Assembly (NCBI GenBank): GCA_036877525.1
Contig: JAZGTH010000062.1
Location: 4,917,501 to 4,981,500, forward strand
DNA from: Chromobotia macracanthus
Taxonomy: Eukaryota; Chordata; Actinopteri; Cypriniformes; Botiidae
Direction: 5' to 3'
DNA: 64,000 nt
Shown here: piece by piece, positions 25,201-40,200 of the stretch
How the letters are laid out: each line of letters opens with the position of its first letter
Position numbering within the stretch: the stretch's first letter is position 1
Position numbers and translations under genes: made by a program
Notes under the pieces: generated by a model
Told to the model about the DNA's origin: nothing
Databases searched by the model: none
The model's input: the letters and a program-made list of their open reading frames with translations, nothing else

Positions 25201-28200
25201 TAGAGTCTTAAAGTAAACTTGTTTGTGAAGTGTAGCGAAACCAAAGATATTAAGAATAATATAATTACTTTTCAACAACTTTTCGTGGAAATCTAAACAG
25301 ATCTGGAAAGTAATGTATTTCCATTAACTGCAAAATAAACAGTTAAACACTGAATATTCAGTAGCGGCTCTGAACTGCATGGCATCTGACGTGTCCCATT
25401 GATTCTACAGAGAGGTACCCCACTCATTGGAGGTACTAGACATCACCAGTCATGATCTCAGCCATGCCCCACCCCCCAAAACATATTATGCGACTGGTTC
25501 TTTAAAAGCAGATCATCCCAGCTCTGACAAAGGCTATAGCTATGAGATCTCAAATAATCAACCAGTTAGCTTAGCAAATTATACATAGATGAGGTATGTT
25601 GCTTGGCTGCGATTTGAGCTTACTCTACAAAGTTTAGAGCTTGATTAAAACTTTTCTTGGCATCCAAACAAGCGGTCTGGTGACGGGCAAGAAGATTACA
25701 GAATAATTGTTTTGGCCTATGCCTGATGGACAGGCTTTTACAGAATCTATCACAATGATCTGTTGTAAGACTACTTTTCATCTATGCATTCCAGACCAGA
25801 GCCGATTTCCAGGCACTAACCCTCACATAAACTATGCATTTTTGTCCTGCTTCTTTCAGAAGGTAAAGCAGGCAAAGATGAATAAACCTTAAAAGATCAC
25901 ACCAGGAAGATCCTATTCCAGACATTCTGAAACAACCATAACTTGCTGGTCAAGGGTGAAACCTTCAAGGAGACAAGAAGTGTTCAAGGAGAAATGTTCT
26001 CCATCAAGATTTTATCTGATGAGGGTAGATGACCCATCTGGCTTTGTTCTGTGTGCATATATAATGGTAACAAAACTTAGCAACACAAACAGTTTTGGCT
26101 GCATAGGAGTCATTTACTCGTCTGGCTCTTGAGTGTCTCCACAAAGACCTTCTTCAGAACGCATCTCAATTAGACCACTAATACAGGGCCAGGGGAGGCC
26201 AACCGTGAGGTGCCTGTAATGACTGGCACATTCCTCAGCTGCATGTCATACCAGCTATAGAAGCAATAACTGTCTAGACCCCTGCCGCGACAGCTGCCTC
26301 TCTTTTGTTTGGGTGTACAGTACTGATGTATTATTGTACAGTGTTTCTTAAACTCACACATATGTGATGTATTACTATTGGTAATCACCCAAACTTATCA
26401 TGGATACCATGACCATGTTTACAGCTCAATTTATACATTTTTGGAACACAGAAAGTCATAAATGAACAATAAGAATGAACTATTCCAGCACCAATTTTGC
26501 CTCAAAACAAAACAAAAAAAAAATCAATGGTTTGATTACCCCAGGCTTTCTGCATGTTTAAGTGATATAGAAGGCCCTGGTCTAACCTCAGTTCACATGA
26601 TAAGATGTAGGGAAAGTGCACAATAATCAGACTTAGAAGGTGAGCAAAGGACTCTTAAAGAATCCAAATTCTTCGCTCCCTGCCAACATTTCTTGGAAAC
26701 AGTCAGCACGAGACACTGATCTCTCTGTACAGGGTTTTACATTCCACAAGATTTAAATTACTTGTAGATTGATATCTGATCACAGATTTATTCTGTTAGT
26801 CTGATATATTACCAAGATTAAAAAAAATACTTTTTCTTTAAAAATGCATACTAAACAAATACAAAGCTTGGCCTGATTCAGTGTAAAGATTGAACAGCAA
26901 CAGCAAATTAGTAACTTTCATCAAATGGTTTAGAAAAGAAATGTTGACAAATGTTGGCAATCTTCACATAAGGAAACAAATCAGTACTACAGTATTTCAG
27001 CATCACACCAATACACATACATGTAGTCACGTTTCTCCATTAAAGCTGCAATCCGAAACTTTTGCCACCACCGCCATCTTGGTTTGAAAAATAAAATTGC
27101 AGGTTACTTCAAATGCGTTTTTACATACGTCCAACTTCCTGGGCCTGACAGCTCAATTTATAAGTCATTATTACAAGCTTACCATTGTGAGTCAGTGTAA
27201 GGTAAGAATGCTGTTTTAAATGCTGGTGTGTTATATACTTCTAAGAGATTTTTTGATCATTTTAAACCAAAATAAAGCTACAGATTCCAGCTTTAGGGCA
27301 GTTACAATAAAACTGATAATACAGGCTTGGTTTTATTTAACAGGGCTTATCAATTCTTCTAACAAATAACCTCAACTTTTACAACTTACCCAGGTATATG
27401 GGTAGGGTGTAACAATGGAACTTCCTTGTATTCAACGTCAGTTCTTGAAATCTCCAATCTTACACATTTCACAGTTTTATAAATTCCAGATATATGTAAC
27501 AGACAGATATTGAAACAGGAAATAGCTAAGACTAAATAAAAAAGTTTATTATGGTTACACAAAAAATGTCTGCTCTTCTGTACTGACTGATCCAGGTTCA
27601 GGCAGATAAATCCCTTAGCACTATGTTTCCCATGTATCTTTCACTCTTAAAGGCTAGTGATGTAACAGGTGTCATGGCAACTAAAAGAAAGGAAAACAGC
27701 TTCAGAGGGATCTCATTACCATAGCACTACATGAGCTTGTCTGATGGTGCTTTATATAAAGCTGAGCCACCAGGTTAACATCATACCATGATGGTATGCT
27801 GTGCAAATAAAAGACATTGATAAAAATGATTTTATTTTTAGCATAAAAGCACTGAAAAATAAGTTGTCCAGGTTCCGCAGTTATCTGTTTAATTTTTGAC
27901 CAAAGGGCAATAACTAATAGTAAAAGTATACACTCAAAATATCACAGAAATAAAATTTTGTACAAGTATAGAAAAATCATTTTAGTAAATGTTACATAAA
28001 CGTTACATACCGCATTAACACCTTTATATCAAAAGCATCTGATTTGGTCGTGATGTGCTTGATTTGAAAGGTCAGCTCACACAGCTTTGCTTTGTTTGCT
28101 TATATTTCCCCCCAAAGCACCTTGTGCAAACAAAAGCTCTTCCGTTCATGCTAATGAAACATGTCCAACCCACGGGTGTCAACTCACCTTGCAGATGGAA

Positions 28201-31200
28201 CGTTCCAAGTCATTTTGAAAAAGGGTGGATGAAGGTTTAACACACTGTAATGTAAATTAAAAACATTACACCTCGATGCTGTTTATTTAAAGTCATAAGG
28301 TGCACATATAGAAATATAATGATCAGCTACCTGAGCAACTTCATAACGCATAACTAAATACACGTGCACCACCTGTGCTCTTGTGATCACCTCTATCTCT
28401 TCCTCTTCCAGCTAATGCTGTGGAACAGCTTTACTAGTTATAATTGGATGCAGAAGCCCAGAGTGACATAGCTCTCGTCACTATAGCCACACAGCTATTT
28501 GATTCTGCGGGGCTGAGTCATGGATACAGTGCCACCTTATGCTTGTACAAATATTAGCAGGGCCCAATACATCTTTTAACATTTAAACTACGTCTTGTTG
28601 GAAGAAAAGCACAATGACATCCCATATAAATGGGTTTTAATAACAGGTGAACACGAAGTAATCATTGTGTCTAAAATAATGTGTGTGTGTAGGGGGGCAA
28701 TGTAGCTGTATCCTAGGGAAATCATTAACTAATTCTAAAGGTAGCCCTATGCAAGAGACATATGGAGAGCAGCAATCTAATCTTCTTTCAACAGAGGGCT
28801 TAAAGGGACACAAATGTCAACACTGGGCCAAAAATTCAAGGAATGAGAAAAGCCTTTTTTCCCAGTTTCAGTTACTACAGGATTATTCCTAAACAATCCT
28901 GTTTTTTTAGTCGACAGATTCTGCTTCTCAATCAGAATGTGTATTTATTTATAGGGTCTGGTCACCCCAACCCTTAGTGGGGTCTGAAAATACATGATGT
29001 TTTTCTCCATAGATCACAAAATGGTCTAGCATATCTGGGCTTTCCAATACACTGAACGCAAATGTGGACCATTGGCTGTCAAGCTGCATAAAGGACAAAT
29101 AATTAGTAAAACAGTAGTATAGTAGATGGACTGATACATTTCTAAAGCCTGAACTTTTGTTATACATGAGTTGATTTAATTAATTATTTTTGTGGCCTGT
29201 CCCTTTCAATGTGTGATTTCTGAAAATGAATTTATTCCTTATTTGCTTTCTGCCTATTTTAGCCACTAGGTGGCAGTAGCCAATCTTTGTGAGGAGTTGT
29301 AGTAGGGAAGGACTGGCCTCTGAATGCTGTTTATTTCAAAAGGTCTCTTGGGTCAATGGTGTCATTGGGGCATTGAATACACAAGACAGTAGAAAGCATT
29401 AATCAAAACGTGTGTACAACTAAACAACAAATCATGCGCTTTCCTCAGGTCTTTTCACACATCAAATTTCTAAGAATTGTAAATGAACAATCAACAAAAC
29501 CTGCCCGGAGATTGTTTATGACAATGTATGAATATCCACACAAGATTACATAGTTTCACCAGAGACCTCAAGATCATTGTAGGACAAGGCAGTTGGCAGA
29601 AGTTCCTAAAACAATAGCAGCCAACAAGAGTTCTGTGAATTGGTCACAACTGAGTAACTCTAAACATCAGCCCTTGCACGCTAATGTCACATGACTGCCT
29701 CATTTGAGTTATGTCTCTCTCAAAATAAAAGATCACACGACTGTCTGTTAGTCCTGGGGCCATGCAAGCCATCCGTGGGTTTACCTTCCTTTGTCAGGGC
29801 CAGTTTGCAAAGAAAATAATCATTAAAAAAACGTCTAAATAATAATTTTAATTCATCGCCTAAAAGATCATTCCTTGCCCTTGTAAATTTAAATCACTAA
29901 CACCAGCATAGAGGATCTTTAATAACATATTTAGTAAATAGAAAAATTGTGCTTTTTGTGCAGAAACACAACAATCAGCTAACATATCAATAGTCTTCTT
30001 TACTAAATAAATAACACTTATTGCAACAAAACTCATGTATCTTTAACTACACACTGACATATGAACAACCAGTTATTATTAGTGTTAGGCACACATACCC
30101 CAGCAACAATTCTTGGTTCAAGTCAGACATGACAAAGCTAATGAATTGTGGGTTCAGTAAGGAAACCATATTAATTCACTAACCTCTCTGACTCTGAGCT
30201 TTTAATTAACTAAAAATCCATTCAAGAATCAAACTTCACTGGTCATTCTGTATATTCAGTAGTAAATATATAACACTGTCAGAAGCAGCTTAGTATGCCA
30301 TTCCATCCACATTACTGAAACCAAAACTCCTAAGAATCATTAAATTTTTTTTCACTGCTTTTCGGCAGCCAACCAAAGTTGTGTTCAAACTGTCCACACA
30401 ACTGTTCTGTATCAAACACAGATTCATCCATCCATAAATATTTACTATCCAGTCTTTGTTCCTTTGCCCATCTGAATCTTATTGTCTAATTTGCCAGTTT
30501 CATAAAGTTTTATCTTTGAAAGTCTGCCTTTAAGGCAAGAATCCCAGAGTGTTTTCGTCACTATCGCAGATGAAACTGGCATTCGATGTTCTGTGAAGCT
30601 GCCAGGTGAGAATAGGGGAGCCATGGCATACCCAACTCAAATCAGTTCAGTTTTTTGTAGTCTGAACAAAAGTAAAAAATAAAACAAAGGTTTAAAACAA
30701 CTACATCTTTGAAGAACAATAGACTGGCTGACAGAGAGTTTAAACTGATGGTAGTTTCTTTCTCACAGTTAAAATTAACCTTTAGAAAGTGCATTCAATA
30801 ATTTAGAAACAGATTCATTCTTTAAAAAAAATCTATTTCTAGATTCTATCTATATCAAATCTAATTATTTGATAAGACAATGCAATTTTCATACTTCAGG
30901 TAGTGCAATTATTTTCAAGTATGCTAAAATAAGAAAGGTTGAAGTAGCAAAGTGTTTTCTTAGTGGAGAACTATTAAATAAGCTGCCAATGTATAAAATA
31001 AGTAAGTAAAGATTTTATAATTAAACAGTTATTCCAACATTAAAATGTGCACCATTAATTGAAATGTTTTGAATGCATTTTTGAATAAAGTTGACCTGTT
31101 ATCAAAAAGTGTCAATATCTTTCAAATCATAAAAATGTCAAATTCCAAACTATTTATGTGATTTATATTTAATTATTTATGTTTTTAGTATATGTAATTT

Positions 31201-34200
31201 ATTGTGTAATATATTTATTAATGTATTTATGTAAACAAATGAATGTAACATTTGAATGCATTGCCTCTGTTTACTCATACTGTAGCTCTAGAAGAGCTCT
31301 AGAGTATTTTAAAAGTGTGGACAGAGTTGTCTAATCCACAAGGAGTAGACCCCAAATCCTATTTTAATCACACTGACCATAATCCAGATATCTCTGTAGT
31401 TAGATTACCTAGCTGTGGGCATCTAGACACACTCACAGACACACCTAATACGATATACCAATCAGCATATCTACTGCATTACTGATAACATGTTACGTGA
31501 TGATTTTAGTCAGTTAAGAGTTTAGCAATTATGTCAGGTTTAGTTTAATTACCCAATTACCACTATGGAATTACTTATAGAGTTAACCATCAACACATGT
31601 CCATGTGATAATGTAGATTAGCCATGTGTTTAGTAACTAGTAATACCAGAAATGTCAAAAAAGTAGTTCCACAAAATATTTACACAATGAACTGTATTTA
31701 TCTGTTGTGTATTATCTGTTATATCACAAAAATATGAACGCATAATCCAAGCATACAGACAGACATTGCCTTGTTTCTGTGAATAACACCTCTTTGTTGA
31801 GGTGCAGGACAAACAAATCTAATCCAGCTGATAGCGTGACTTCATTGTTTTAAATGGTGTCATATGCAAAACAAAGGCATTGCCCAAAGGGCCACATCTC
31901 ATCTACTTCCTGTTTCCTCAGAAACAAATCCTACCTTTAAGCAACACGCATAGAATCTCTTCTAAACATTGTGTGACATTATAAGCCATACGTCACTTCC
32001 TACTCCCATCACAATGGTTCGAACTGAGGCATATGGTCGGGGCTGGAGCACACAGCCACTGTAAGACTGGATACACATGCCAGTGATCTGTTTTCTGCAG
32101 AGTGGTGACCACACTGTCATTCCCTTCATCTGAATTAGTATTGCAATTATAAAGGTTTATGACAACAGCAACCTGCCTCAACAGGTTTTCAAAGCAACAT
32201 GAGGGTGAGGGTGGGCGTACCAGCATTTGTTAACTACATATACAAGATAAATATAGTTAATTATAGGATAAACAGAAGTTTTAAAATTGAGACAGCCCTA
32301 ACAACATCCATTTAAAACCATTTTGAATTTCACTACTGCCTAAGATGTGTTAGAAGCCAGATCTCAGTTAACATCTCATGTTATTTGCATCAGCCCACAG
32401 ACAGTTCATGCAGCTCCACCCCACAACTTGGTCCAATAATGACCTGTTATCTGCTCGCTGTGTACTAAATCAGACTTAGTCATGTCTTGTGGCTCTCTCA
32501 AATTATCAGCCACAGGCAAAACATGTCCACAGCATAATCACAGCTATAAATGATAATTTTTTTAAATGGAGGATTTATGTTCTTTTGATTTACGCATTAA
32601 TACATATTACGAAACGCTTTCCTGAATTCTTTCTTACTTACTACATTGTAATGCATAAGTATAACTTCAGAGGGTGTGAATAATTATGCATTTATTCAAC
32701 TATGTTAACTATTTTTTTTTGAAACTGCGATTCAGCCCTCCCTTTTGATGTCACCATACACAACCCCCAGTTTCTCCACACGTACAATAAACATTACTCA
32801 GAGCAAAACACACAGACATAAGCCAATGACATTGATGAGAAACAGGAAGTGAATTTAAATGCAAGTTTGCATGAGCTTTAAAATGAACTTTGACACATTT
32901 CCATGTGTTAAAAGTGGGCTGCAGTAAATATTTTAGAGATGTTCACAGTAATGTAGAGCTTGAATCTGTTGCAGACCCCCACCAATGGCTTTGTGCAATG
33001 GATAAACGGTGGCATAACAATGTTTGTTTAAGAGTTATACTGTAATGCGACCAAACGCACCAGTTTTTCCCAGATAAGCCAAGCTGAGACAAAGAGGTCA
33101 GTGTTTGGCATACAAAAACGAGGACTGACCAGACTGTTCGTCCTCAGCTGCAATGGGCCAGTGTGCTTGTTAAAATGAAAAATATTACATCTTAAACAAT
33201 GTACATTTGTGTGAACAAATACAAACAAGTGCATGTACAGGGAAAATTTTGTCTGACATTTGATTGTAACAATACAAAACGTGTGATACAACAATTTGAG
33301 ATCAAATAAAAGCTTAAATTGGGCTGCAGACATTTGCATACATTGCTTTAAAGGTGAGAAAATCTCACGTTTGTGTTCTCAAAATAAAGTCAGAAAAGCA
33401 CAGAAGTTGTGTGAAAACAGGTGATAACAATCAGCCAATGTGAATCAGTACCAAATCACTTCATCTGCATCACAGAGTCAACATACACTTTTTACCTGCA
33501 GTATCCACCGGCTGAGATCAGAACTTTCAGCCTACATTCAAATCTACTGCACCAAATAGAAACTTCAGAGAATGTCAGTAAAAACACAGTGGCTGGTTCA
33601 GCCTTTGACTATATAGCAGTAGAAACTGGAAAGGGTAATGGAGTAAATAATGGAGTCCATAAGAAAAATTCAATGTGTCTTATATTAGCATCTAAATAAC
33701 TTATAATAAATTTCGGTGCTCTTGTAGCTCAACTGGTAGAGCACTGCATTAGCAGATGCTTTAGGTTGTGGGTCCGATTCCTAGGAAATGTACATACTGA
33801 TCAAACAGTATAGCTTGAATGCACTGTAAGTCACTTGTAATGTAAATGTACTTTATTTTACTTTCCACAGATAATATTGTGTCCTCAGTGGTGCTTTTTG
33901 ACTTGGTATATGATCAGAATAACATTTCATGAGAGTCAGATGTCATATTTTTACCATATTTGCAAATGATTTTGTACCACAGTTTGTTGACAAATTTCTT
34001 TTAACAAGAAAATAAACTGATATGCCTTATTCTCACAGTTTTATTCTGTACTTGTATTTCAGTGTAATGACCGTTCATATCAAAACCTATTTCGTTTCAT
34101 TTAAGGTTGTATCTCTCAGCCTGGATGTTTTTGCTGGTAAGTGTTAGAACATCAGGAAGCGATCTGGCAAAACTGGATTTTCAAGCATTCAACAGCCCCA

Positions 34201-37200
34201 TCAGCATCAGCTGATCTAGTGATGCAATCATTGGACACCAATCCCCAACGACTGCAGCCACTCTCTACCAGAAGCGGTTTCTCTGAAGAGGGCAATGCCT
34301 CCTCATAAAAATGTTACCTAACAGAGCAGTCGCAGTATTGATGTTGCTTTAAAAAAGGGTGTGAGGTGTGTATTTGTGGATAAATTACCTTTTCACAACC
34401 AGGCTGAGGGTCTTGTGGGAGCTCTTGACTAGGCAGATGGCTTCTTGTCTGTAGCCAGTAAGAGGAATGTTGTTGATGTTGACAAGTTCATCCCCGGCCT
34501 GCAGTCTTGCACCAGCAGCCTTACTGCCCTCCTCCACCTGTGACACAGACAAAACACTCTCAGACTCAATCAAACTCTGTTTCCTGACCATGTATATAGT
34601 CTATAGACTAGGGATATACCGTTATGAATTTTTTGTCGATACAGATTTTAACAAACACCTACTGGCAGATTCTGATATTTGTCACTTTATGAATACTTCC
34701 ATTCAGTGCACACTGATTCACATAAGCATTGAGTTATCAGTCATATATTTTGTTCAGATTTTAGCCAAGTAGTCAATTATTTTACCCAGAGAAAGATGTC
34801 GGATTATGCAACAGACATTAAACAACTCAGTGCGCACAGTTATTTAACTATCGTTTTAATATTTTTCATGCTGTAGCTGGCAGACTGCACTAAACTGAAC
34901 AGAAATGGCTCACAAATATCGGCAGCCGATACATATGTACAACACTACTACAGAGAAATAGATTTAAAGGATTTTATGAACTTTATTTTCAAACAAACAT
35001 GGAAAAGGGCTTCCACTAAACATGCATATTTTTGCATGAAATGTTCTAATTCTGTAAAGTTTTTAGTTGCACTTAACCTGTAAATAACTTTCATCTTTTT
35101 GATTTAGTGCACCACAGTTAAAGCATTTCCTAAACAGCTCCAATACCAAATCCATTTACTGCTGTAGGCATTTTACCCCTAAATTACAAAACGAGGAAGG
35201 CATGTTCACCTTACTAAATCAGCGCTGGGAGGGTAAGTTATTAGCTTTCCACATCAGCACTTTCACCTGCAGAGCTGAGCTAGAACCAAGTTAATATTAC
35301 ATATTCTGTCATAAAAAGCACATTTCAGAAAACCTATGGCCAAAAATGGGGTTTAGTCTAAAGCAAAGCAAATTCCTGACATGTAATGTAATGTTACCCT
35401 GTCTTCCAGTAAGCCAGTAATCTGCTATTTGGGCTTTTGGCCCAAAGATGATCAAAACTGCTCATTATTTACTTTTCAGGTATGTATATAAGTCATCATA
35501 ACTGGATTCTTTATGAGAGATAAAAATTATGTTTATGATCAGTACACATGGTGCTATAAAAATATAAACTTCTTCAGAAGGTTAGGATCAAGCTACATAG
35601 ACAAGAAACTGAGTAATTTTACCAGCATTCTTGTATGCAAGCTTTATCACCAGCTGTGGTTAGGTGCAAAAGCTGACCCTATCATAAACCTTCTCACCAC
35701 ATGTATGTGTCTGGTGATGAATGTACAAATTGGCTATTGTAGTTACTCCTTTGTTATATGCTGTCTTGTGTTTATTATTTGAAAATCAGCAGGACTCTGT
35801 GACATCTGGTCTCAAGGGCCCCCCTTAGAGTTATAAAACAAGGAAAACTTTTAAAATGCCAGAATAAGAAACACTCGGAATAACCTCAATCGGTAATTTG
35901 AAACAGCCACACCAGTAGCCCCCTCTGGCACGCCATACCATACTGAGAGAAGAAATGACTGGAAATGAAGAATGGAAATGTTCAGTATCAAATGTTCAGT
36001 TCCGTATCAGGAATGTTCAGAGTATCAGGAATGTGGTTGGGATAGTTATTAATGGGAATTATGGGTAAACATAAAAAACAACACTTATTATGTACCCAAA
36101 TTGTAACATACTCCAAACAAAAACTACATTTTTAATAAATAGTTAATGTCAAAGTAGTGTGCTTTTAAATAAACAAAGTAAAATAGTGATGGAGCAAAGG
36201 TACATTTATAGTTTCTGATTTTAATGGTGGACTTGAACCTTTATTACCCACATTAGCAGCATGGCTCAATCAAGGCTCCAACAACCAGGTGATGTTTACA
36301 AAGAATTTTCAAGAGCCTGAAATAAGTATTTACCTTTCCATGACCTTGTAATTGCTCAGCATGGGGTCTGGAGTGTGAGGTGGGTGAGGGAAGAATGTGG
36401 CAGTGAGGAATGTGGGAGTTCTGCTGACTGGTGTCCTGTGCCCGCTGTGTGCTCCACACACACACACTGGCGTGTATGTCATAAATTCACCAGAGTACTC
36501 AAAGTACAACTGTTTATGCAAGAGACATCACCTCACCGCAACGCTGCCATTGTCAAATCCTGACAATGGAAGTTTGTACAATATATACACACACTGTGAA
36601 CAGGACTTTGCTTGTACAAGAACAATAGTTTGACTAAGAGGTTTTGTGTTTCAGCAAAACTTAAGCCTCACAAAAGAAAGCAAGACAACTTCAGCTACAA
36701 CAGAAGTGCAGCTAATCTCGAATGAACATTGTATCTCAGCACAAACAAAAGAGCATGAACTGCCGGTGGATTAGCATCAGGAATGCATCTGAAATCCTGC
36801 CCTCCAGGCAATAAAATAAAGACTGAATGCAAAAAACTCAGAAGCTGCGATCAGATTTCCATATTTCCAGAGGCCTACCTTGGGCAAGCCCTCAAAAACA
36901 GTGTTCAGGGCACAAATGTAAGCACTTTTTCGGCGAGCCCGGCTGAGCCAGCATTTCAGATTTTTACAATGTCACTGGGTTTTTTGACTGCTCAGGGAAA
37001 AACTAAAACAATTTTGTGATTTGTGTGCAACATATTATTAAATATTAAATGTCAAGTGTCGAAAGAGTTTTTCATTAAACATTAATATGTGGAATAGTGT
37101 TAAGTTAAAATAGCTAAAAATAATCAGTGAACCAATCAATTAATAATCGAGTCAATCTCTCTAGTCTCAAACAACCTATATTATTTTGTATTTGTATTCA

Positions 37201-40200
37201 AATTATTATTTAGAATTTCACATTATTTTGCATTGAAATTACATGTATGCTTATAATTCACGACTTAGTCTAGTTTTACATTGTACTGAAGTTTTTGATT
37301 AGGGCATACACAATGCTCCATGAAATTATTTTCAAATACTTTCAAATGTTGTAGTTCATCTCTGAGGTGACTGTTTTGGTTAAAGACTTTTTTATTTAGA
37401 GGCAAGGTAAGCGAGATTTTCCAGAAACATTTCTTGTTATGCTGTTTGAAAGACTGTGGAAGGTGCAGGACCATAAAAATTTGTCGAATCATTGCATTCG
37501 GTCCGAAAACAATGACAGGATATCCTACTTGCCTGTCAAACTATGTATTTGCATAACTCCATGCACTCTGCTTGTGCAGACAATCTTCCATTCATGTGTT
37601 TTGGAGGAAGCGTGGCTTTCGAAAGCGCTCTAAAGGGAGGATGGGACCACAGGCTTTCAAAGGTAACTTGCTATTGCTAGCCTCTCTGAAATTGCCTACC
37701 TACCTAAAATGGCTATGATGTAAAATTAATAGAAAAAAATTCCCGGAACCAAAGCTGGCAATGTTAACAAGCCAATAATCTTGCACAGACTTTTAGTCCA
37801 ATCAAATGCTCTAAATATAAAGTCCCCTCCACTGGGGACTTTTGTTACTTGCTGCCACCGACTAGCAAACAATCATGTTTTATGGCTGTGACATAAAAAG
37901 CCTTTTAACCCTCCTCAACTTCCTGTTTCAACAGGAAATACGTCAACACAGGAAAGAAAACTGCACTCATCAAGTTATTTCATGGGTTCTTTAAAACATT
38001 TAAAGCGAGGCTAAATTCTCCAAACTTACACTGAACACGTATGGGCATGCATTGTTGCGATAAAAGACAAGTTAGTATGAAACATACTAACAAAAGCTGG
38101 TCGAAATTCAAAGCTTTGATGCTTTGTTCTTGCCACACCTTAAGTGAAGTAATCATGGAAAAATTAAACTGTAAACTTTTTCTCTTAGGTCTTTTAGTAT
38201 GTAGGTGAAGAGCTGCTCTCACAGTCTGTTTGCTCACAATGGGTTGGAGCATGACATGTCGACTGATGAATCCCAACTGCAAATAGATTTACCAGTGTTC
38301 ACTAAACGAAAATAAGGCAGAAACAAAATAACTTTCCAAAATATTTATTAATAAAATTACTATTATCAACAGCAAACAGAACTTCATAAATAATGACTGT
38401 TCAAACAGGCTGACCAAACCAATCTGTATTTTGTTGAGAAGAGGTTGACCATTGTTTTTCTAAAACACCTGGCTTATAATTTTCTCCTGCCGGACAGTAA
38501 AACAAGCAAACACACATTATGAAATGAGAATATGTTTTTGAGAATATGAGAATATAGATACTTATAGATGGTCACTTTTGAAATGGGTCAAGCAGAGTCC
38601 CAAACTACCCCAGCAACCATGTACTGCAGCAATGCACTCAAATGACTCTGAACACAGACTGTTAGTTGCATGGTAACACCCTGGCAACCACCCACGACAC
38701 TATTATCATAGTTTCAAGTTTTGCAAAGGCAAAACACAACTATTTTGTTATATTCATGCAAACCAATAGGCGAAATCAAAATATACCGGGGCTAGCTAAC
38801 AGGCCCAAGCCCAAGAGCTAACCATGCCTGATGAACATACTCTCTTAGTATACAGATATCATGCCCTCTAACAAAGACCTTGCACAGAGTCCAGGAAATA
38901 TTCAAAGAATTACATGAGGCCACAGAATGTTCATGGCAGAGTACAAAGTTTTGTCTAGGTTTTACTAATCCTAACTAAATTTATCCCAGATGTTGCATCA
39001 TGCAATCCAACAAGCTTCAGGCTGTCAAAGATAATTCACTGCATTTGGATAATCAAGCAAAGCTCCAACATTCCTGTGCTGTTCCATGCAGTGCCAGTTT
39101 GTCTCGGGAATCTCAGAGAAGGTAGTAAGACAATCTATTGATGAAGAGAGATAAGAAAATAAGTACTGCTAAATGCTGCTAATTAACTAAATAACTAATC
39201 TCCTTTAATATGGTTCTAAATTACAGGTGAAAATAGTTATTTTGACTCCCCTCTACAAATTAGTGGATTACTCTGTACCTTTTAATTAATTGCATTTTAT
39301 ATTTTGGCTTTCATCACTATTTATATTGGTCTTGCTTCTGTAAAAATATTTTTTAAAAATGAAAAAGTTGAGCCAGGAACTTCTGGTTGAGTTGACATGG
39401 AATGACCCTTGTGCGTTACACATAGCCTTGCAAAATACTGGTGGAAACAAGAAACTTTCCAAAATCGGTAAGCAACCTTGGTAAAAAGCTTAAATACATC
39501 ATGATCATATTTAAATGTCTAGTCACTAATCATGGTGATAGTGGACGACTAAGACAAAATGTAAAAAACAGGTGCAAAGGTTAATTTATGATAAGATTTG
39601 CCATCATATGATCCATTAGGAATAACAAAAGACTTTAAGCAACATTGAGGGGGGTAAACAGCATCAGTACATTATTAACTGCTCTCACCTACTCCTGAAG
39701 TGTGACCGTGTCCTCGGGGCACACAGAAATGTTTCCTGATGAATAAACTTCTAAAAATGTGATCCACTCAGTCTTGCGGTCTCCAGACCATCCTCTGAAA
39801 AACTGTGGGCTAACAAATTAAAATACTCCATGAAATGACCCAATCTAACGTTTAGCACCTTAAAGACCCCATCGATGGCAAGAATTTTACTTCTAAAAGT
39901 CACATGTGCATCAAAACTGCTTGTTACCAGAGTTTCAGACACTGTAAAGTTCTGCCTTTTCTAACATACTCAATAGCAGTGAGCTAAATTCGTCTAAAAA
40001 CCTACATACAATTCATGGAGGACAACAGCAAAGTCCACACTGAAAGTGAGAGCAACTTTCCAAATTTATCTGCAAGGTCTTTCAGAGTTGATAAGTAACC
40101 AGAAAAGCACACAAAACCTTTCGGTAACTGTTCAATAAAAGTTTCTGAAGTGCCATTTCCACAACCACCCAGCCTATTATTCAAAACATAATCATTTTAA

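Larger units (their letters stand above)
21054..34388 (-). other. shroom2 intron 2 (13.3 kb) with embedded elements
   Basis: This large intron contains a candidate cassette exon (22060-22161), a strong CTCF-type motif (29273-29286), one MITE (27041-27295) and one tRNA-derived SINE (33715-33853). Other short open frames show no splice-site or family support. Confidence 0.8.

Noticed and set aside
33715..33790. Possible tRNA gene
   Set aside because: A and B boxes are present, but there is no acceptor-stem pairing and the tail is SINE-like, shared with other copies.
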